Positions 24,837-33,335 of a stretch of DNA of 64,000 bases are shown piece after piece. Numbering within the stretch: the stretch's first letter is position 1; every line of letters begins with the position of its first letter. The stretch is taken from positions 310,001 through 374,000 of the forward strand of contig NZ_QBKU01000003.1 of the NCBI RefSeq assembly GCF_003054325.1. Direction: 5' to 3'. The stretch is from Sulfitobacter mediterraneus. Lineage in GTDB: Bacteria; Pseudomonadota; Alphaproteobacteria; Rhodobacterales; Rhodobacteraceae. Position numbers and translations under genes: made by a program. The notes below the pieces were generated by a model. That model did not search any database, was not told the origin of the DNA, and saw only the letters and a program-made list of their open reading frames with translations.

Positions 24837-25301
24837 TCACGCCATTCGGGCGGCCTTGACCCAAAGGGCGGTCAGGGCAAAGGCAATCACCGCGTTCCAG
24901 CCCGCCATCGACAGACCAAACAGCGACCAAACCACCTCATCGCACATCACCATGCCCAAAGGCGCATCCAGCGACAGCAGGGCCGATCCGTCCATCCCGC
25001 CCATGTCCATGCCGCCACCCGTGCAGCTGGATGGGCCGGGCCAAAAGCCCCATTCGACACCGGCATGATAGGCCCCGATCAATCCGGTGCTCAGCGCGGC
25101 CAAGGCACCGAGCCAAGCCAGCATGCGCGGGCCGCCAAACAGCAAAACCGCACCAATCAGCGCCGCCGCAGCATGGGGCCAGCGTTGCCACAGGCACATC
25201 TTGCAAGGGGCCAACCCGCCAATATGCTGAAACCCGAAAGCGCCCAGAAGCAGGCCGGCGGAACCCAATGTCGCCAGCAAAATCAAACCATTACGTGTCA
25301 T
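24837..25301 (-). CDS. dsbB: Disulfide bond formation protein B
   Basis: Inner-membrane quinone reductase that reoxidises DsbA. 154 aa with four hydrophobic helices. The first redox pair is in GGLAPCKMCLWQRWPH (CxxC), the second pair is split between SSCTGG and VMCDE, and WQRWPH is the family signature. The periplasmic loop is Gly/Met-rich (GGGMDMGGMDG). It starts within the stop codon of the YqaA-type gene (ATGA overlap), so the two are translationally coupled. No dsbA is in the window. Confidence 0.93.
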   Translation of the reverse strand: MTRNGLILLATLGSAGLLLGAFGFQHIGGLAPCKMCLWQRWPHAAAALIGAVLLFGGPRMLAWLGALAALSTGLIGAYHAGVEWGFWPGPSSCTGGGMDMGGMDGSALLSLDAPLGMVMCDEVVWSLFGLSMAGWNAVIAFALTALWVKAARMA

Positions 25302-25876
25302 AGATATCGCACCGCAAAGAAACCGGCCAACAGCAGGGCCACGGCCAGAGTGAACATCAGACCCAGCCTGCGTTCAATGAAATCCCGGATCGGTGCGCCA
25401 AACTGCCACAGCAATCCGGCGACAATGAAAAACCGCAGACCCCGCGCAAGGATCGAGGTCACGATAAAGGTCGCCAGCGGCATTCCGGTCCAACCGGACA
25501 TGATGGTGATCACTTTGTAGGGGAAGGGGGTCACCCCTGCCGTCAGCACCGCCCAGAACCCCAGATCGTTAAACCGCTCCGAGAATTCCGCCATGGCATC
25601 AGCCTTGCCCAAAGAGCTGAGAATCGGCTGGCCCAATGTCTCAAACGCCAAGGCCCCGATCGCGTAGCCCAGCAAACCGCCCAGAACAGATGCAAACAGC
25701 GCCACCGAGGCAATCAACCATGCCCGCTGCGGCCGCGCGATGATCATCGGGATCATCAGAATATCCGGTGGGATCGGAAAAAACGAGCTTTCCACAAAGG
25801 CCACCAGAAACAATGCCCAAAGGGCATTAGGATGCTCTGCAAGGCTCAGGGTCCACTGATAAAGGCGTTTGATCAT
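25298..25876 (-). CDS. YqaA family membrane protein (VTT/DedA superfamily)
   Basis: 192 aa from the ATG at 25876 (MIKRLYQWTLSLAEHP), after GAAGGGA; a longer frame adds 25 weak residues. It has about five hydrophobic segments. FVESSFFPIPPDILMIPM and TAGVTPFPYKVITIMSGWTGMP are the paired re-entrant segments with prolines seen in YqaA/DedA proteins. DedA proteins act as lipid scramblases or carriers and support the proton-motive force; the specific role of this branch is not established. Upstream of, and coupled to, dsbB. Confidence 0.88.
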   Translation of the reverse strand: MIKRLYQWTLSLAEHPNALWALFLVAFVESSFFPIPPDILMIPMIIARPQRAWLIASVALFASVLGGLLGYAIGALAFETLGQPILSSLGKADAMAEFSERFNDLGFWAVLTAGVTPFPYKVITIMSGWTGMPLATFIVTSILARGLRFFIVAGLLWQFGAPIRDFIERRLGLMFTLAVALLLAGFFAVRYL

Positions 25877-25997
25877 CGGTTCGCATCCCTTCGTTGCCTC
25901 TGCAACACCACGGCAGACGGGCGCGGTCAAGGGCTGGGCAAAATATCCCAAGAATTACCCTTGCCCGCACCGATGATGCAGGCTAAATCGGCGCTGT

Positions 25998-26081
25998 GCC
26001 CAAGTGGCGGAATGGTAGACGCAGGGGATTCAAAATCCCCCGCCGCGAGGCGTGCCGGTTCGAGTCCGGCCTTGGGTACCA
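25998..26081 (+). tRNA. tRNA-Leu (anticodon CAA)
   Basis: Acceptor stem GCCCAAG pairs with CTTGGGT (one G-U pair), and the CCA end is encoded. The anticodon stem GGGGA/TCCCC closes the loop TTCAAAA with anticodon CAA at 26031-26033. A long variable arm (CGCCGCGAGGCG) identifies a class II tRNA, and GGTTCGAGTCC is the T arm. It reads UUG codons. It borders an accessory-looking stretch on its 3' side. Confidence 0.96.
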
Positions 26082-26228
26082 CACATCCGCAAAACTCTGA
26101 TCCAAGGGATCTTTGCCCGGTAGAAAACCGGCCTGAATTTTCTGGTTCGGGTCGCGGCCTGTTTGGGTCATGCCGCTCAGAGCAGACAACGAGTCCGCTC
26201 TTCCAAATGACTGCCTTGCGATTTTGAA

Positions 26229-27269
26229 CTATTCGGCCATCTGCTGATCAACTTCACGTTCTTCGTTGATCATTGCTTGGAGTTGCCTCCTGAACCGCAG
26301 TTGACCACCGTCGATTGGCAAATCGATATGCGGTGATGCTTTATTGGCCATACCCTTTTGCACCTCATTCAAGACAGCTCGATCTTCCTCAAAGGCGTGC
26401 TGCACATCATCGCTCATCATCTGACTAAGGGCCTCATCCTCGGGTCTGATATTGCGCAATTGGAACCAATAGTAACGCGTCTGCCCCTCGGTTGTCGGCG
26501 TCATGAAGTTGTAGCTGTCCATGATAAACGTGTTCTCATGCAACGGGCCATCAGGGCCGCCCGTTCCCGCTGGCGTGAACACGGCCCTGATCAAAGCATG
26601 AGAGGGATAGCGCACTTCATAGTGTTGCAGCCGGTCGCAATTGCCTTCGAATTCAACGACCTTTTTGTAGAATGGCGCGGGTTCGTGATCCATCATCCAG
26701 CGATGCACGATCACCCCGTCGTCGGTTTTTTTGATCCTGAGCGGCGTGTCCTTTGTCGCATCGGCAGCAAAACTGCTTTGATGCACCCAGGCAACGTGGG
26801 TCGGGTCCAGCAGATTGTCACACATCAACAGGTAATTGCAGTCAAGCTCCATCGCTGCGCCACGGTTGATTCCCCAATCGGGACTATCGTAATTCTCAAT
26901 TTCAAAGATGTCAGACACATCTGCAAGCGCAGGATTGCCCATCCAGATCCACACGAGCCCGTATTTTTCATGCAGCGGATAGGCGTGTACTTTGGCGTTT
27001 GATGGAATGCCACTGGCACCGGGTGCCCATACGCATTGGCCGACACAGTTGAAGGTCAGTCCGTGGTAGCCACATTCAACCGTATCACCCTTGATCCGAC
27101 CTTTGGACAGCGGAAGCTTGCGGTGCGGACATGCATCTTCGAGCGCGACCAAATCTCCAGATTCTGAGCGGAACACGCAGATTTTCTCACCTAGAACCAT
27201 GATTTGCTGCAACTCACGGGTGATTTCATGATCCCACGCCGCAACGTACCAAGCATTTTTCAAGAACAT
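26229..27269 (-). CDS. Rieske-type aromatic oxygenase, VanA-like
   Basis: 346 aa, alpha subunit of a ring-hydroxylating or O-demethylating oxygenase. The start at 27269 (MFLKNAWYVAAWDHEI) fits the family. The Rieske cluster ligands are in CPHRKLPL and CGYHGLTF. The mononuclear iron site has NLLDPTHVAWVH, with the bridging Asp and two His. The C-terminal half matches VanA-type catalytic domains. No reductase (VanB type) is next to it, so electrons must come from elsewhere. The base composition looks less GC-rich than its neighbours. Substrate is unknown; vanillate-like methoxy aromatics are one possibility. Confidence 0.88.
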   Translation of the reverse strand: MFLKNAWYVAAWDHEITRELQQIMVLGEKICVFRSESGDLVALEDACPHRKLPLSKGRIKGDTVECGYHGLTFNCVGQCVWAPGASGIPSNAKVHAYPLHEKYGLVWIWMGNPALADVSDIFEIENYDSPDWGINRGAAMELDCNYLLMCDNLLDPTHVAWVHQSSFAADATKDTPLRIKKTDDGVIVHRWMMDHEPAPFYKKVVEFEGNCDRLQHYEVRYPSHALIRAVFTPAGTGGPDGPLHENTFIMDSYNFMTPTTEGQTRYYWFQLRNIRPEDEALSQMMSDDVQHAFEEDRAVLNEVQKGMANKASPHIDLPIDGGQLRFRRQLQAMINEEREVDQQMAE

Positions 27270-27482
27270 GTTCAAAAAGACCCGCTGAGTTATGTCGTTT
27301 GTCGAAGCCGACACTAGCTGCAACACCGCGCGAATGTAAGTACGGGGTCTCAGCCGACATTCGGCGGATTTGATCGGGGTTCCGAATTTGGCGGCTGCCA
27401 AACCCTTGGCTATGGCAACATGTGAAACGCACATGCCGGTCGGGACGATCCTGCTTTCCCTGAAATCAAGCATCAGGTCCGG

Positions 27483-27516
27483 TAAAACGGGGCAGTTTGC
27501 AATGCACCGCCCCGTT
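27483..27516 (-). terminator. Terminator after the DUF1330-like gene
   Basis: AACGGGGC (27486-27493) and GCCCCGTT (27509-27516) form an 8-bp stem with a 15-base loop; on the minus strand it is followed by TTTTACC. It ends the DUF1330-like transcript and separates it from the Rieske gene 214 bases downstream. Confidence 0.65.
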
Positions 27517-27535
27517 CCAAAGTCCCCGATGCGCC

Positions 27536-27997
27536 TTAGCCAAGGCAGAGGGATACCCGTTGATCTGCACAGGCGGCCACGCGGTGCGCATAGGCCTCAC
27601 GGTAGGCATCCATCTCAAAAAGCGCCAGCAAGGCCCCCGGATTTGGGTAGGATCCGATAGCGACCAGATCCCAATCCTCTGCCGCACCGATGAAGGATCC
27701 CATAAAGGGTGCAACCATCAAGAAATGCCCGCCGACCTGTTCGAGGCCGGGCATGCTTACCGCCCCATAACGTTGAAAGGCCTCTTGTCCGGTGAGACCG
27801 GAGCCTGCCTCTGCATGGCCCGCCTCATATGACGCGGTTTCGCGCATTTTGAAGTGGTTCACCAAGGTCAATGGCTGGTCCTCGGCACATTGGGCAATTG
27901 CATCCCAGACGGCTTGATGGGGCACGCTGTCTGTTTCTGTCCCCCATTTTGCAACGATGGCATTGATACGGTCGCGGAGGCTGGGTGTTGTCGTCAT
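27536..27997 (-). CDS. DUF1330-like small protein
   Basis: 153 aa with no signal peptide or membrane helix. The C-terminal half, MVAPFMGSFIGAAEDWDLVAIGSYPNPGALLALFEMDAYREAY in outline (about residues 93-135), is the ferredoxin-like dimeric alpha/beta barrel seen in DUF1330 and related proteins. The N-terminal 50 residues are helical. The start has GGAG upstream and is divergent from the HxlR gene, whose operator-like repeats lie between them, so it is probably an HxlR target. Enzymatic activity is unknown. Confidence 0.7.
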   Translation of the reverse strand: MTTTPSLRDRINAIVAKWGTETDSVPHQAVWDAIAQCAEDQPLTLVNHFKMRETASYEAGHAEAGSGLTGQEAFQRYGAVSMPGLEQVGGHFLMVAPFMGSFIGAAEDWDLVAIGSYPNPGALLALFEMDAYREAYAHRVAACADQRVSLCLG

Positions 27998-28055
27998 AAT
28001 GTCTTCTCCAGATAGTTCCCGCCGGCAATGACGGTTGCAGGTTAGCTATTGGAAA

Positions 28056-28108
28056 AGTACGGTTTCACAAGTAGGCATTATTTTTTGGGGTAGTACAGTT
28101 TTTTGTAC
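28056..28108. promoter_or_regulatory. Operator-like repeats before the HxlR gene
   Basis: AGTACGGTTT (28056-28065) and AGTACAGTTT (28092-28101) form a direct repeat 36 bases apart. The second is part of a dyad, GTACA, six bases, TGTAC (28093-28108), that ends 17 bases before the HxlR start. Regulators of the HxlR/DUF24 family bind short dyads with similar TAC/GTA halves. The gap is shared with the divergent DUF1330-like gene. Confidence 0.5.
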
Positions 28109-28125
28109 CATTGGAGCAGGATCAC

Positions 28126-28485
28126 ATGACCAAAACACCATCACCAATCCCACCCACCGCAGCAGGACTGTGCCAATTGCCGTGCCCGATGCCAGATATC
28201 GTTTCGCTGGTTGGCGGCAAATGGAAGCTGATTATTCTGCAAATACTGGTGTTTGACGGCACCCAAAGGTTTGGAGAACTCAAAAGACGGTTGGAAGGGG
28301 TCAGCCAGACCATGCTGACCAATCAGCTCAGAGCGTTGGAGGAGGACAAGCTGATCACCCGCAAAGTTTATGCAGAGGTGCCGCCGCGCGTCGAATACAG
28401 CGCCACGCCTTTGGCCAAAGACATGGAAGACGTGTTTTTTGCCATGCGGGATTGGTGGAAGCGAAACCATCCGCCCAGCGCCTAG
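28126..28485 (+). CDS. HxlR family transcriptional regulator
   Basis: 119 aa winged-helix protein. The start at 28126 is preferred: GGAGCAGGA lies upstream, whereas the in-frame TTG at 28111 lies within that purine block. The HxlR signature is complete: PMPDIVSLVGGKWKLIIL with the Cys preceding it (LCQLPC), RFGELKRRLEGVSQTMLTNQLRALEEDKLITRK (outline), and VPPRVEYSATPLAKDM. Two cysteines near the N-terminus could sense electrophiles or thiol stress, as in other family members. The likely target is the divergent DUF1330-like gene and itself. Confidence 0.9.
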   Translation: MTKTPSPIPPTAAGLCQLPCPMPDIVSLVGGKWKLIILQILVFDGTQRFGELKRRLEGVSQTMLTNQLRALEEDKLITRKVYAEVPPRVEYSATPLAKDMEDVFFAMRDWWKRNHPPSA

Positions 28486-28616
28486 GATCAGGGTCCATTG
28501 ACCTCGGCACGGCGCTTCACCGCCGACGGATTTGCCAATCCATTTCTCCCGGTGCATTCTTCGCTTTTTGCAGCCCGAAATTTATTGGTCGGGCAATTGC
28601 GTTGATAGGAGCCACC

Positions 28617-29162
28617 ATGGGCGACAACAGTTGGTTTACGGAACAATTTGCACTTTGCCGGGAGATTGTGAACAACCCCAAATTTGCCGATCTGATGCGC
28701 GATCCGCAAAAGGTGGCATATGTCCTAAACAATTCGGGCAAACTGGCGAAATTGGCAGCCTCCACCATGCGCGAAAAGGCTGATTTCCTTGGCGCCGCCA
28801 ATATGGAAAAAAGCGGTCAGATGCTGAGCAAGATGGGCGCGGGCGTTGCCAAGGGTGCAGACTATATGAACAACGGTGCCGCCATTCTGGGCATCTATGA
28901 TGCCTGGATGAACCTTGATCCGGCCTCCATTCGCAAAAACCCAGAGGCATCGGCGAAGCAGTTTGGGCGGCTGTTCAAACATGCCGGTAATCTGTCAAGC
29001 ACGCTGCCGTTCCCTTTTAACGCCTATGCCGATTTCCTTGGCGGTTTTGAGAACTTTTTTGACGATGTCAGGCAGACGATGGACCCACAAAGCCGCAAAA
29101 CCCCGCGCGGCAGGATGATGGACGATCTCTTCCCCGAATTGACCAGTTATCGGGATATATGA
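28617..29162 (+). CDS. Protein of unknown function (181 aa)
   Basis: The ATG at 28617 follows ATAGGAG, a good ribosome site. The product begins MGDNSWFTEQFALCREIVNN and is mostly helical, with a Gly/Ala-rich middle (MGAGVAKGADYMNNGAAILG, residues about 72-91) that is weakly hydrophobic but not a clear membrane helix. No signal peptide or known domain is recognised. It stands alone, 131 bases after the HxlR gene and 142 before the VTT-type gene. The good ribosome site and codon use suggest a real gene; no function is proposed. Confidence 0.65.
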   Translation: MGDNSWFTEQFALCREIVNNPKFADLMRDPQKVAYVLNNSGKLAKLAASTMREKADFLGAANMEKSGQMLSKMGAGVAKGADYMNNGAAILGIYDAWMNLDPASIRKNPEASAKQFGRLFKHAGNLSSTLPFPFNAYADFLGGFENFFDDVRQTMDPQSRKTPRGRMMDDLFPELTSYRDI

Positions 29163-29304
29163 CCTCTGCCAGATCGGTCGCTCTGACGTGAAGTCGGAAG
29201 GCGTTGATTGTGGGGCAGGCGGCGTTGCGTTAGGTGACCGAAACCGTGATCCGCGGTGCCATTGTTGTTCCACCTGATTTTGACCTTTTGGACTATGCCC
29301 GCCC

Positions 29305-29733
29305 ATGATCGCCTATACCGGCCTGTTCCTGTCTGCCCTGATCGCCGCGACGATCCTGCCGATGCAGTCCGAGGCGGTTTTGGTAGGGCTGCTGCTTGGC
29401 GGGGGGCATCCGGCATTGACTCTTCTGATCGTGGCGACCGTCGGGAATGTGTTAGGATCGGTGATCAACTGGTATCTGGGGCGTTACTTGCTGCGGTTTC
29501 AAGATCGCGCTTGGTTCCCAAGCTCAAAGGCCCGGCTGGCCCGCGCACAAGGGTGGTACAGGCGGTATGGGCGCTGGTCGCTCTTGGGCAGTTGGCTGCC
29601 GATTGTTGGGGATCCATTGACCGTTGCGGCGGGCCTAATGCGGGAACCGCTTGGGCCGTTTCTTGTTTTTGTGACCATTGCAAAAGGCACGCGGTATCTT
29701 GTTCTGGCGGCGCTCACGCTGGCGTGGATCTAA
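29305..29733 (+). CDS. YqaA/DedA-type small membrane protein
   Basis: 142 aa with about four hydrophobic segments. LPMQSEAVLVGLLLGGGHP and SLLGSWLPIVGDPLTVAAGLMR are the paired re-entrant motifs of the VTT/DedA superfamily, and VATVGNVLGSVINWYLGRYL is the conserved central helix. It is a shorter relative of the protein at 25298-25876. The ribosome site is weak and an earlier start is not seen. Lipid transport or membrane homeostasis is inferred from the family only. Confidence 0.82.
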   Translation: MIAYTGLFLSALIAATILPMQSEAVLVGLLLGGGHPALTLLIVATVGNVLGSVINWYLGRYLLRFQDRAWFPSSKARLARAQGWYRRYGRWSLLGSWLPIVGDPLTVAAGLMREPLGPFLVFVTIAKGTRYLVLAALTLAWI

Positions 29734-29955
29734 CGGGTGCTGGGCCTGTCATCCGCTCAACTCGTAGATTGCAACCTATAGCGTAAGGCGCTGGCCGATT
29801 ATTCCCGCCCTTCGCCAAAGCGGCGTCCGTCAACCCCCCTAAACGCAGGGGTCAACACGCGAAAAACATAGAATCTCCCGCAAAATCCCCGTTTTCAGAA
29901 CTCAAAATCCGGTGTTTAGTATCGCCATATTTTGATTCAACGAGTGGGCTGTTCC

Positions 29956-31911
29956 ATGGACATAGATTACGCGGCGTTTACGAACGCATTTAACCAATCC
30001 TTTGACTCATTTGGCACCATCGGCGCCTACAGCGGCGGCTTTTCTCCGCCGGGGTCCGTGGATGACATTCTCGGCATGAGCGTCGGGCAATATCTGGACC
30101 TGCTTGATACGGCGCAAACCGCGCTTGAATCGATCAGCCCCTTTATCTTTCAGCAACTGCTGAACAACCCCAATGTGCAACTGCCACCTGAGGCCCGTGC
30201 CTTTATCGAAGCTTGGGCGCAAGGCGATTATTCAGGCATCACCGGCCCGCTGGATCAGGTCCGCGCCGCGATGGCCGATTTCCCCCGCGAGATGTCGCTG
30301 CGGGACGCGATCGACAACCTCGATCCCTCGGGCGGGACCACCGACGAGATTGAGCAATTGTTCAACGCCGCCCAAGCCCGCACAGCAGAACTGCTTTGGG
30401 GCCAGCAAGACGGCATCTTCAATTCGCCGATCTTTGACATTGATCCCGACACCGGCATCTGGTCCGTCTTTGGCGATCCGGCCAACGGCTATGGCGGCAG
30501 CACGCTGGGCGAATTTTATTCGCTTTTGGGTGAGGCCGCAGGCAATGCGATCATGGCCTTTATCGGGTCGAACGACAGTGTGATTGGTGAATTGCTGGGG
30601 CAGGGCGCGACCAACGCAACTTTCAACGCAGCCACCGGCGCGGCGGAAACCGCGGCGGCGCAGGCATTTGAGGCGCTGCAAGGCATCGGGACTTTGCTGA
30701 CCGAACAATCGACGGGTGACGCGCAACAGGTGCAGGACCAAGCCGCAGGGCAAGTGCAGGCCTTGATCACTGCGCTGACCAATGCGCTGCCGGGGATTTC
30801 TGCCTCGCTCAACACGCTGGTTCTGGGCTCGCGTAATTCCGATCCAAGCTTTGTGGTCAGTCTGGATGGCAACGTTGAGGGTTCGGAACACGGCGATTGG
30901 TTCTATCTGTCCAAGAACGCCGATAGCTTTGATGGCGGATTGGGGACCGATGTTCTGTTCGGTCTTGAGGGCAACGACACCCTGACCGGCGGCGCGGATG
31001 AGGATGTCTTGTTCGGCGGGGCAGATGACGACCATCTGACCGGCGGCGCAGCCAATGACGGGATCAATGGCGGTGACGGCGAAGACACCGCGGGCTTCAC
31101 CGGCGCGATGGGCCGATATACTTTGCAAATGTCCGCAGATGGCGGGATTGTCATCGAGGACCGGCAAACAGACGGTGATGGCACCGATACCCTGACAGGC
31201 ATCGAAACGCTGTCGTTCTCAAGCGGTTGGTCCATCTTCGATCAGGGCGATTTTGATCTGTCGGTTGTGCAAGGCATCACCGGGCTGGATCAGGCGCAGA
31301 TTGACACTTTTATTGAGCTCTACATCGCTTATTTCAATCGCGCACCGGACGCGCTTGGCCTGTATTTCTGGGGGTCGGCCTTTGCCAATGGTACGTCTTT
31401 GGACGAAATGGCGGCGTTGTTCCTGGATCAGGACGAAACCCGCGCCACCTATCCCACAGACGCCACCAATCTGGATTTCGCAACACAGGTCTATTCCAAC
31501 GTGCTGGGCCGGACACCGGATCAGGCGGGGCTGGATTTCTGGGTCGGGCAGCTTGATCAGGGCAATGTGACCCGCGGCACCTTTATTCTGCGGGTGCTGG
31601 AAGGCGCAAAAAGCGATCCACCGGGCGATGCCACGCAAGAATTCATCGACCTGCAACGTGGTGATCAGGCGTTCTTGGTGGATAAGACCGAGATCGGCAC
31701 CTATTTCTCGGTGATCAAAGGCATGTCTGATACCGCAGATGCCAGCGCCGCGATGTCCTTGTATTTGCGTGATGATCTTGCGTCCAAACAGGCCGCGGTT
31801 GACCGGGTTGATGTCGATTTTGCCGAAGCCGCGGCAGCGGACAGTGGCGAGATGCTGTTGCAATTGGTCGGTGTCGCCGAGAACCCGTTTGATGGCGCGG
31901 ACGGCCCTTAA
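29956..31911 (+). CDS. Secreted RTX protein with DUF4214 domains
   Basis: 651 aa, acidic, without a signal peptide, as for type I secreted proteins. The N-terminal 300 residues are of unknown fold. Residues about 327-380 carry RTX calcium-binding repeats (GGLGTDVLFGLEGNDTL, GGADEDVLFGG, GGDGED). Residues about 446-570 contain two DUF4214 units (FIELYIAYFNRAPDALGLYF and ATQVYSNVLGRTPDQAGLDF), common in surface and S-layer-like proteins of Rhodobacteraceae. No type I exporter genes are in the window. A strong terminator follows. Surface attachment or matrix function is inference. Confidence 0.85.
   Translation: MDIDYAAFTNAFNQSFDSFGTIGAYSGGFSPPGSVDDILGMSVGQYLDLLDTAQTALESISPFIFQQLLNNPNVQLPPEARAFIEAWAQGDYSGITGPLDQVRAAMADFPREMSLRDAIDNLDPSGGTTDEIEQLFNAAQARTAELLWGQQDGIFNSPIFDIDPDTGIWSVFGDPANGYGGSTLGEFYSLLGEAAGNAIMAFIGSNDSVIGELLGQGATNATFNAATGAAETAAAQAFEALQGIGTLLTEQSTGDAQQVQDQAAGQVQALITALTNALPGISASLNTLVLGSRNSDPSFVVSLDGNVEGSEHGDWFYLSKNADSFDGGLGTDVLFGLEGNDTLTGGADEDVLFGGADDDHLTGGAANDGINGGDGEDTAGFTGAMGRYTLQMSADGGIVIEDRQTDGDGTDTLTGIETLSFSSGWSIFDQGDFDLSVVQGITGLDQAQIDTFIELYIAYFNRAPDALGLYFWGSAFANGTSLDEMAALFLDQDETRATYPTDATNLDFATQVYSNVLGRTPDQAGLDFWVGQLDQGNVTRGTFILRVLEGAKSDPPGDATQEFIDLQRGDQAFLVDKTEIGTYFSVIKGMSDTADASAAMSLYLRDDLASKQAAVDRVDVDFAEAAAADSGEMLLQLVGVAENPFDGADGP
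30934..31095 (+). repeat. RTX calcium-binding repeat tract
   Basis: Codes for about six glycine/aspartate nonapeptide repeats of the GGxGxDxLx type inside the DUF4214 protein. Related nucleotide units recur in the larger tract at 35380-36312. Confidence 0.85.
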
Positions 31912-31937
31912 TCCAAAGGCTTGATCTGAACAATGCG

Positions 31938-31976
31938 GCGCCCCTGGCAATTTGATTGCCGGGGGCGCAGTCTTTT
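31938..31976 (+). terminator. Strong terminator after the DUF4214 gene
   Basis: A 13-bp stem with one G-U pair (31938-31950 with 31956-31968) closes a 5-base loop and is followed by AGTCTTTTC. It stands between the DUF4214 gene and the convergent MerR gene (ending 32016). Confidence 0.85.
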
Positions 31977-32015
31977 CATGGAACTTTGGTTCTGGATGCG
32001 CATGCAGGCTCTGAT

Positions 32016-32408
32016 TTAGCTGTCTTCCGTAATCCGTGCCGCCAATGCTGCCTCTCTCGCAAGGCCCTGTTCCAAGACCTCCAGCCTGTCCAGAACTGTC
32101 GCCCGGCGCTGGGTCAACTCATCCCGAAGTCGATCAATATCCGCAAGCTTTTGCTTCAGCATCTCGACACCACCCTCGCATGGGCCATCGCCATCGTCGG
32201 ACAGGCAGGCGCTCATCGCTCTGATCTCTCGAGTGGAGAAACCGGAGGCGATGAAATCACGGATCCGCCCGGCGCGGCGCAGATCGGCATTGGTATAGTG
32301 GCGGTAGCCGTTAAGGGTGCGGTCCACCGTCAGCAGCCCTTCTTTTTCGTAGTGACGCAACATGCGTTGGGTGATTTCTAGCCTTTCGGCCGCTTCCTTC
32401 GCCTGCAT
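32016..32408 (-). CDS. MerR family transcriptional regulator
   Basis: 130 aa. The N-terminal winged helix-turn-helix is typical (MQAKEAAERLEITQRMLRHYEKEGLL in outline, residues 1-26, then NGYRHYTNADLRRAGRI), followed by a dimerising coiled coil (residues about 75-115). There is one cysteine pair (SACLSDDGDGPCEGG) near the start of the coiled coil, where metal- or redox-sensing members have ligands. It lies 102 bases after the SDR gene on the same strand, and a MerR-type stretched promoter precedes that SDR gene at 33338-33357, so the SDR gene is a likely target. Confidence 0.9.
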   Translation of the reverse strand: MQAKEAAERLEITQRMLRHYEKEGLLTVDRTLNGYRHYTNADLRRAGRIRDFIASGFSTREIRAMSACLSDDGDGPCEGGVEMLKQKLADIDRLRDELTQRRATVLDRLEVLEQGLAREAALAARITEDS

Positions 32409-32427
32409 CTCTGTCTCCTTGTCGGCT

Positions 32428-32449
32428 ACCCTGACATATGTGGTAGGGT
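32428..32449. promoter_or_regulatory. Dyad upstream of the MerR gene
   Basis: ACCCT (32428-32432) and AGGGT (32445-32449) flank an 8-base palindrome ACATATGT (32434-32441), 20-41 bases before the MerR start. It is placed for autoregulation, though its sequence differs from the dyad before the SDR gene. Confidence 0.4.
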
Positions 32450-32470
32450 TTCATGGATGGATCAAGTCGC

Positions 32471-32498
32471 GATGGGCGGATAACGTCATCCGCCCATC
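32471..32498 (-). terminator. Hairpin after the SDR gene
   Basis: GATGGGCGGA (32471-32480) and TCCGCCCATC (32489-32498) form a perfect 10-bp stem with an 8-base loop, 12 bases past the SDR stop. There is no strong T run on the minus-strand side, so it may only reduce read-through into the MerR gene. Confidence 0.6.
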
Positions 32499-32510
32499 CA
32501 AGATCTTGGG

Positions 32511-33275
32511 TCAGGTTCGCAATGCCCATCCGCCATCGATGGTCAAAACCTGACCGGTGAGCCATTCATTGTCCGAACCGCCCAACCGCAAAATCCATGG
32601 CACGATATCGGCGGTCACGCCCCGCCGTCCCAAGGGGATCTGCGCCGCTTCTTGCGCTTCGATCTGCTGCGCCATTTCATCGGGCAGGCCCATCATCCCC
32701 GTCAACGCGCCGCTTTTGACCGGACCGGGGGCAATGGCATTGACGCGGATCCCATCTCCGGCAAGCTCGATCGCCCATGATTTGGTCAGATGTTCCAGCG
32801 CCGCTTTGGTTGCTGCGTAATGTGCCAGCATCGGCACGGCGTTTCGGGTCACAGCGGTGCTGATGTTAACGATGGCCCCCTTGCTGTCTTTCAAGGCGGC
32901 ACGGGCTGCGGCGACCAACTGTGACGGCGCAGTGATGTTCACCGCTGCCATTTTGGTGATGATGCCCGCGTCATAGCCCTCCATCGGCTGGGGCTGGCCC
33001 GCGCCGGAATTGTTTACGACCAGATCAATCCGCCCCCAATGGTCCAGCGCCGCCTCAACGATCTGTTTGCCGCTGTCCGCATCTGCGCTGTCCGCCTGCA
33101 ACGACCGGATCTCGGGCTGCGTGGCCGTCACCTGCACCAGACGATCTGCATTGCGCCCTGTGATCAAAACATGCGCCCCGTGTGCAGCTAGCTCCTGCGC
33201 TGTCGCCTTGCCAATGCCAGAGCTGCCGCCGGTCACGATGGCAACCTTATCCTGCCAATCTCGCGTCTGTGTCAT
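32511..33275 (-). CDS. Short-chain dehydrogenase/reductase (SDR)
   Basis: 254 aa classical SDR. The cofactor motif is TGGSSGIG near residue 15, followed by ITGRNADRL, which favours NADPH. NNSGAG is the structural motif; the catalytic set is Ser in NISTAVT, then YAATK with Tyr and Lys. IAPGPVKSG follows as usual. The start has AGGAGA upstream. The substrate is unknown. A MerR-type promoter lies upstream and a MerR regulator downstream, so expression probably responds to a small inducer or stress. Confidence 0.92.
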   Translation of the reverse strand: MTQTRDWQDKVAIVTGGSSGIGKATAQELAAHGAHVLITGRNADRLVQVTATQPEIRSLQADSADADSGKQIVEAALDHWGRIDLVVNNSGAGQPQPMEGYDAGIITKMAAVNITAPSQLVAAARAALKDSKGAIVNISTAVTRNAVPMLAHYAATKAALEHLTKSWAIELAGDGIRVNAIAPGPVKSGALTGMMGLPDEMAQQIEAQEAAQIPLGRRGVTADIVPWILRLGGSDNEWLTGQVLTIDGGWALRT

Positions 33276-33335
33276 TTCTCGTGTTCTCCTGTCTGAAATG
33301 ATGTCTCATCCATGATGAGGAGGCAGCCTTAGCGG

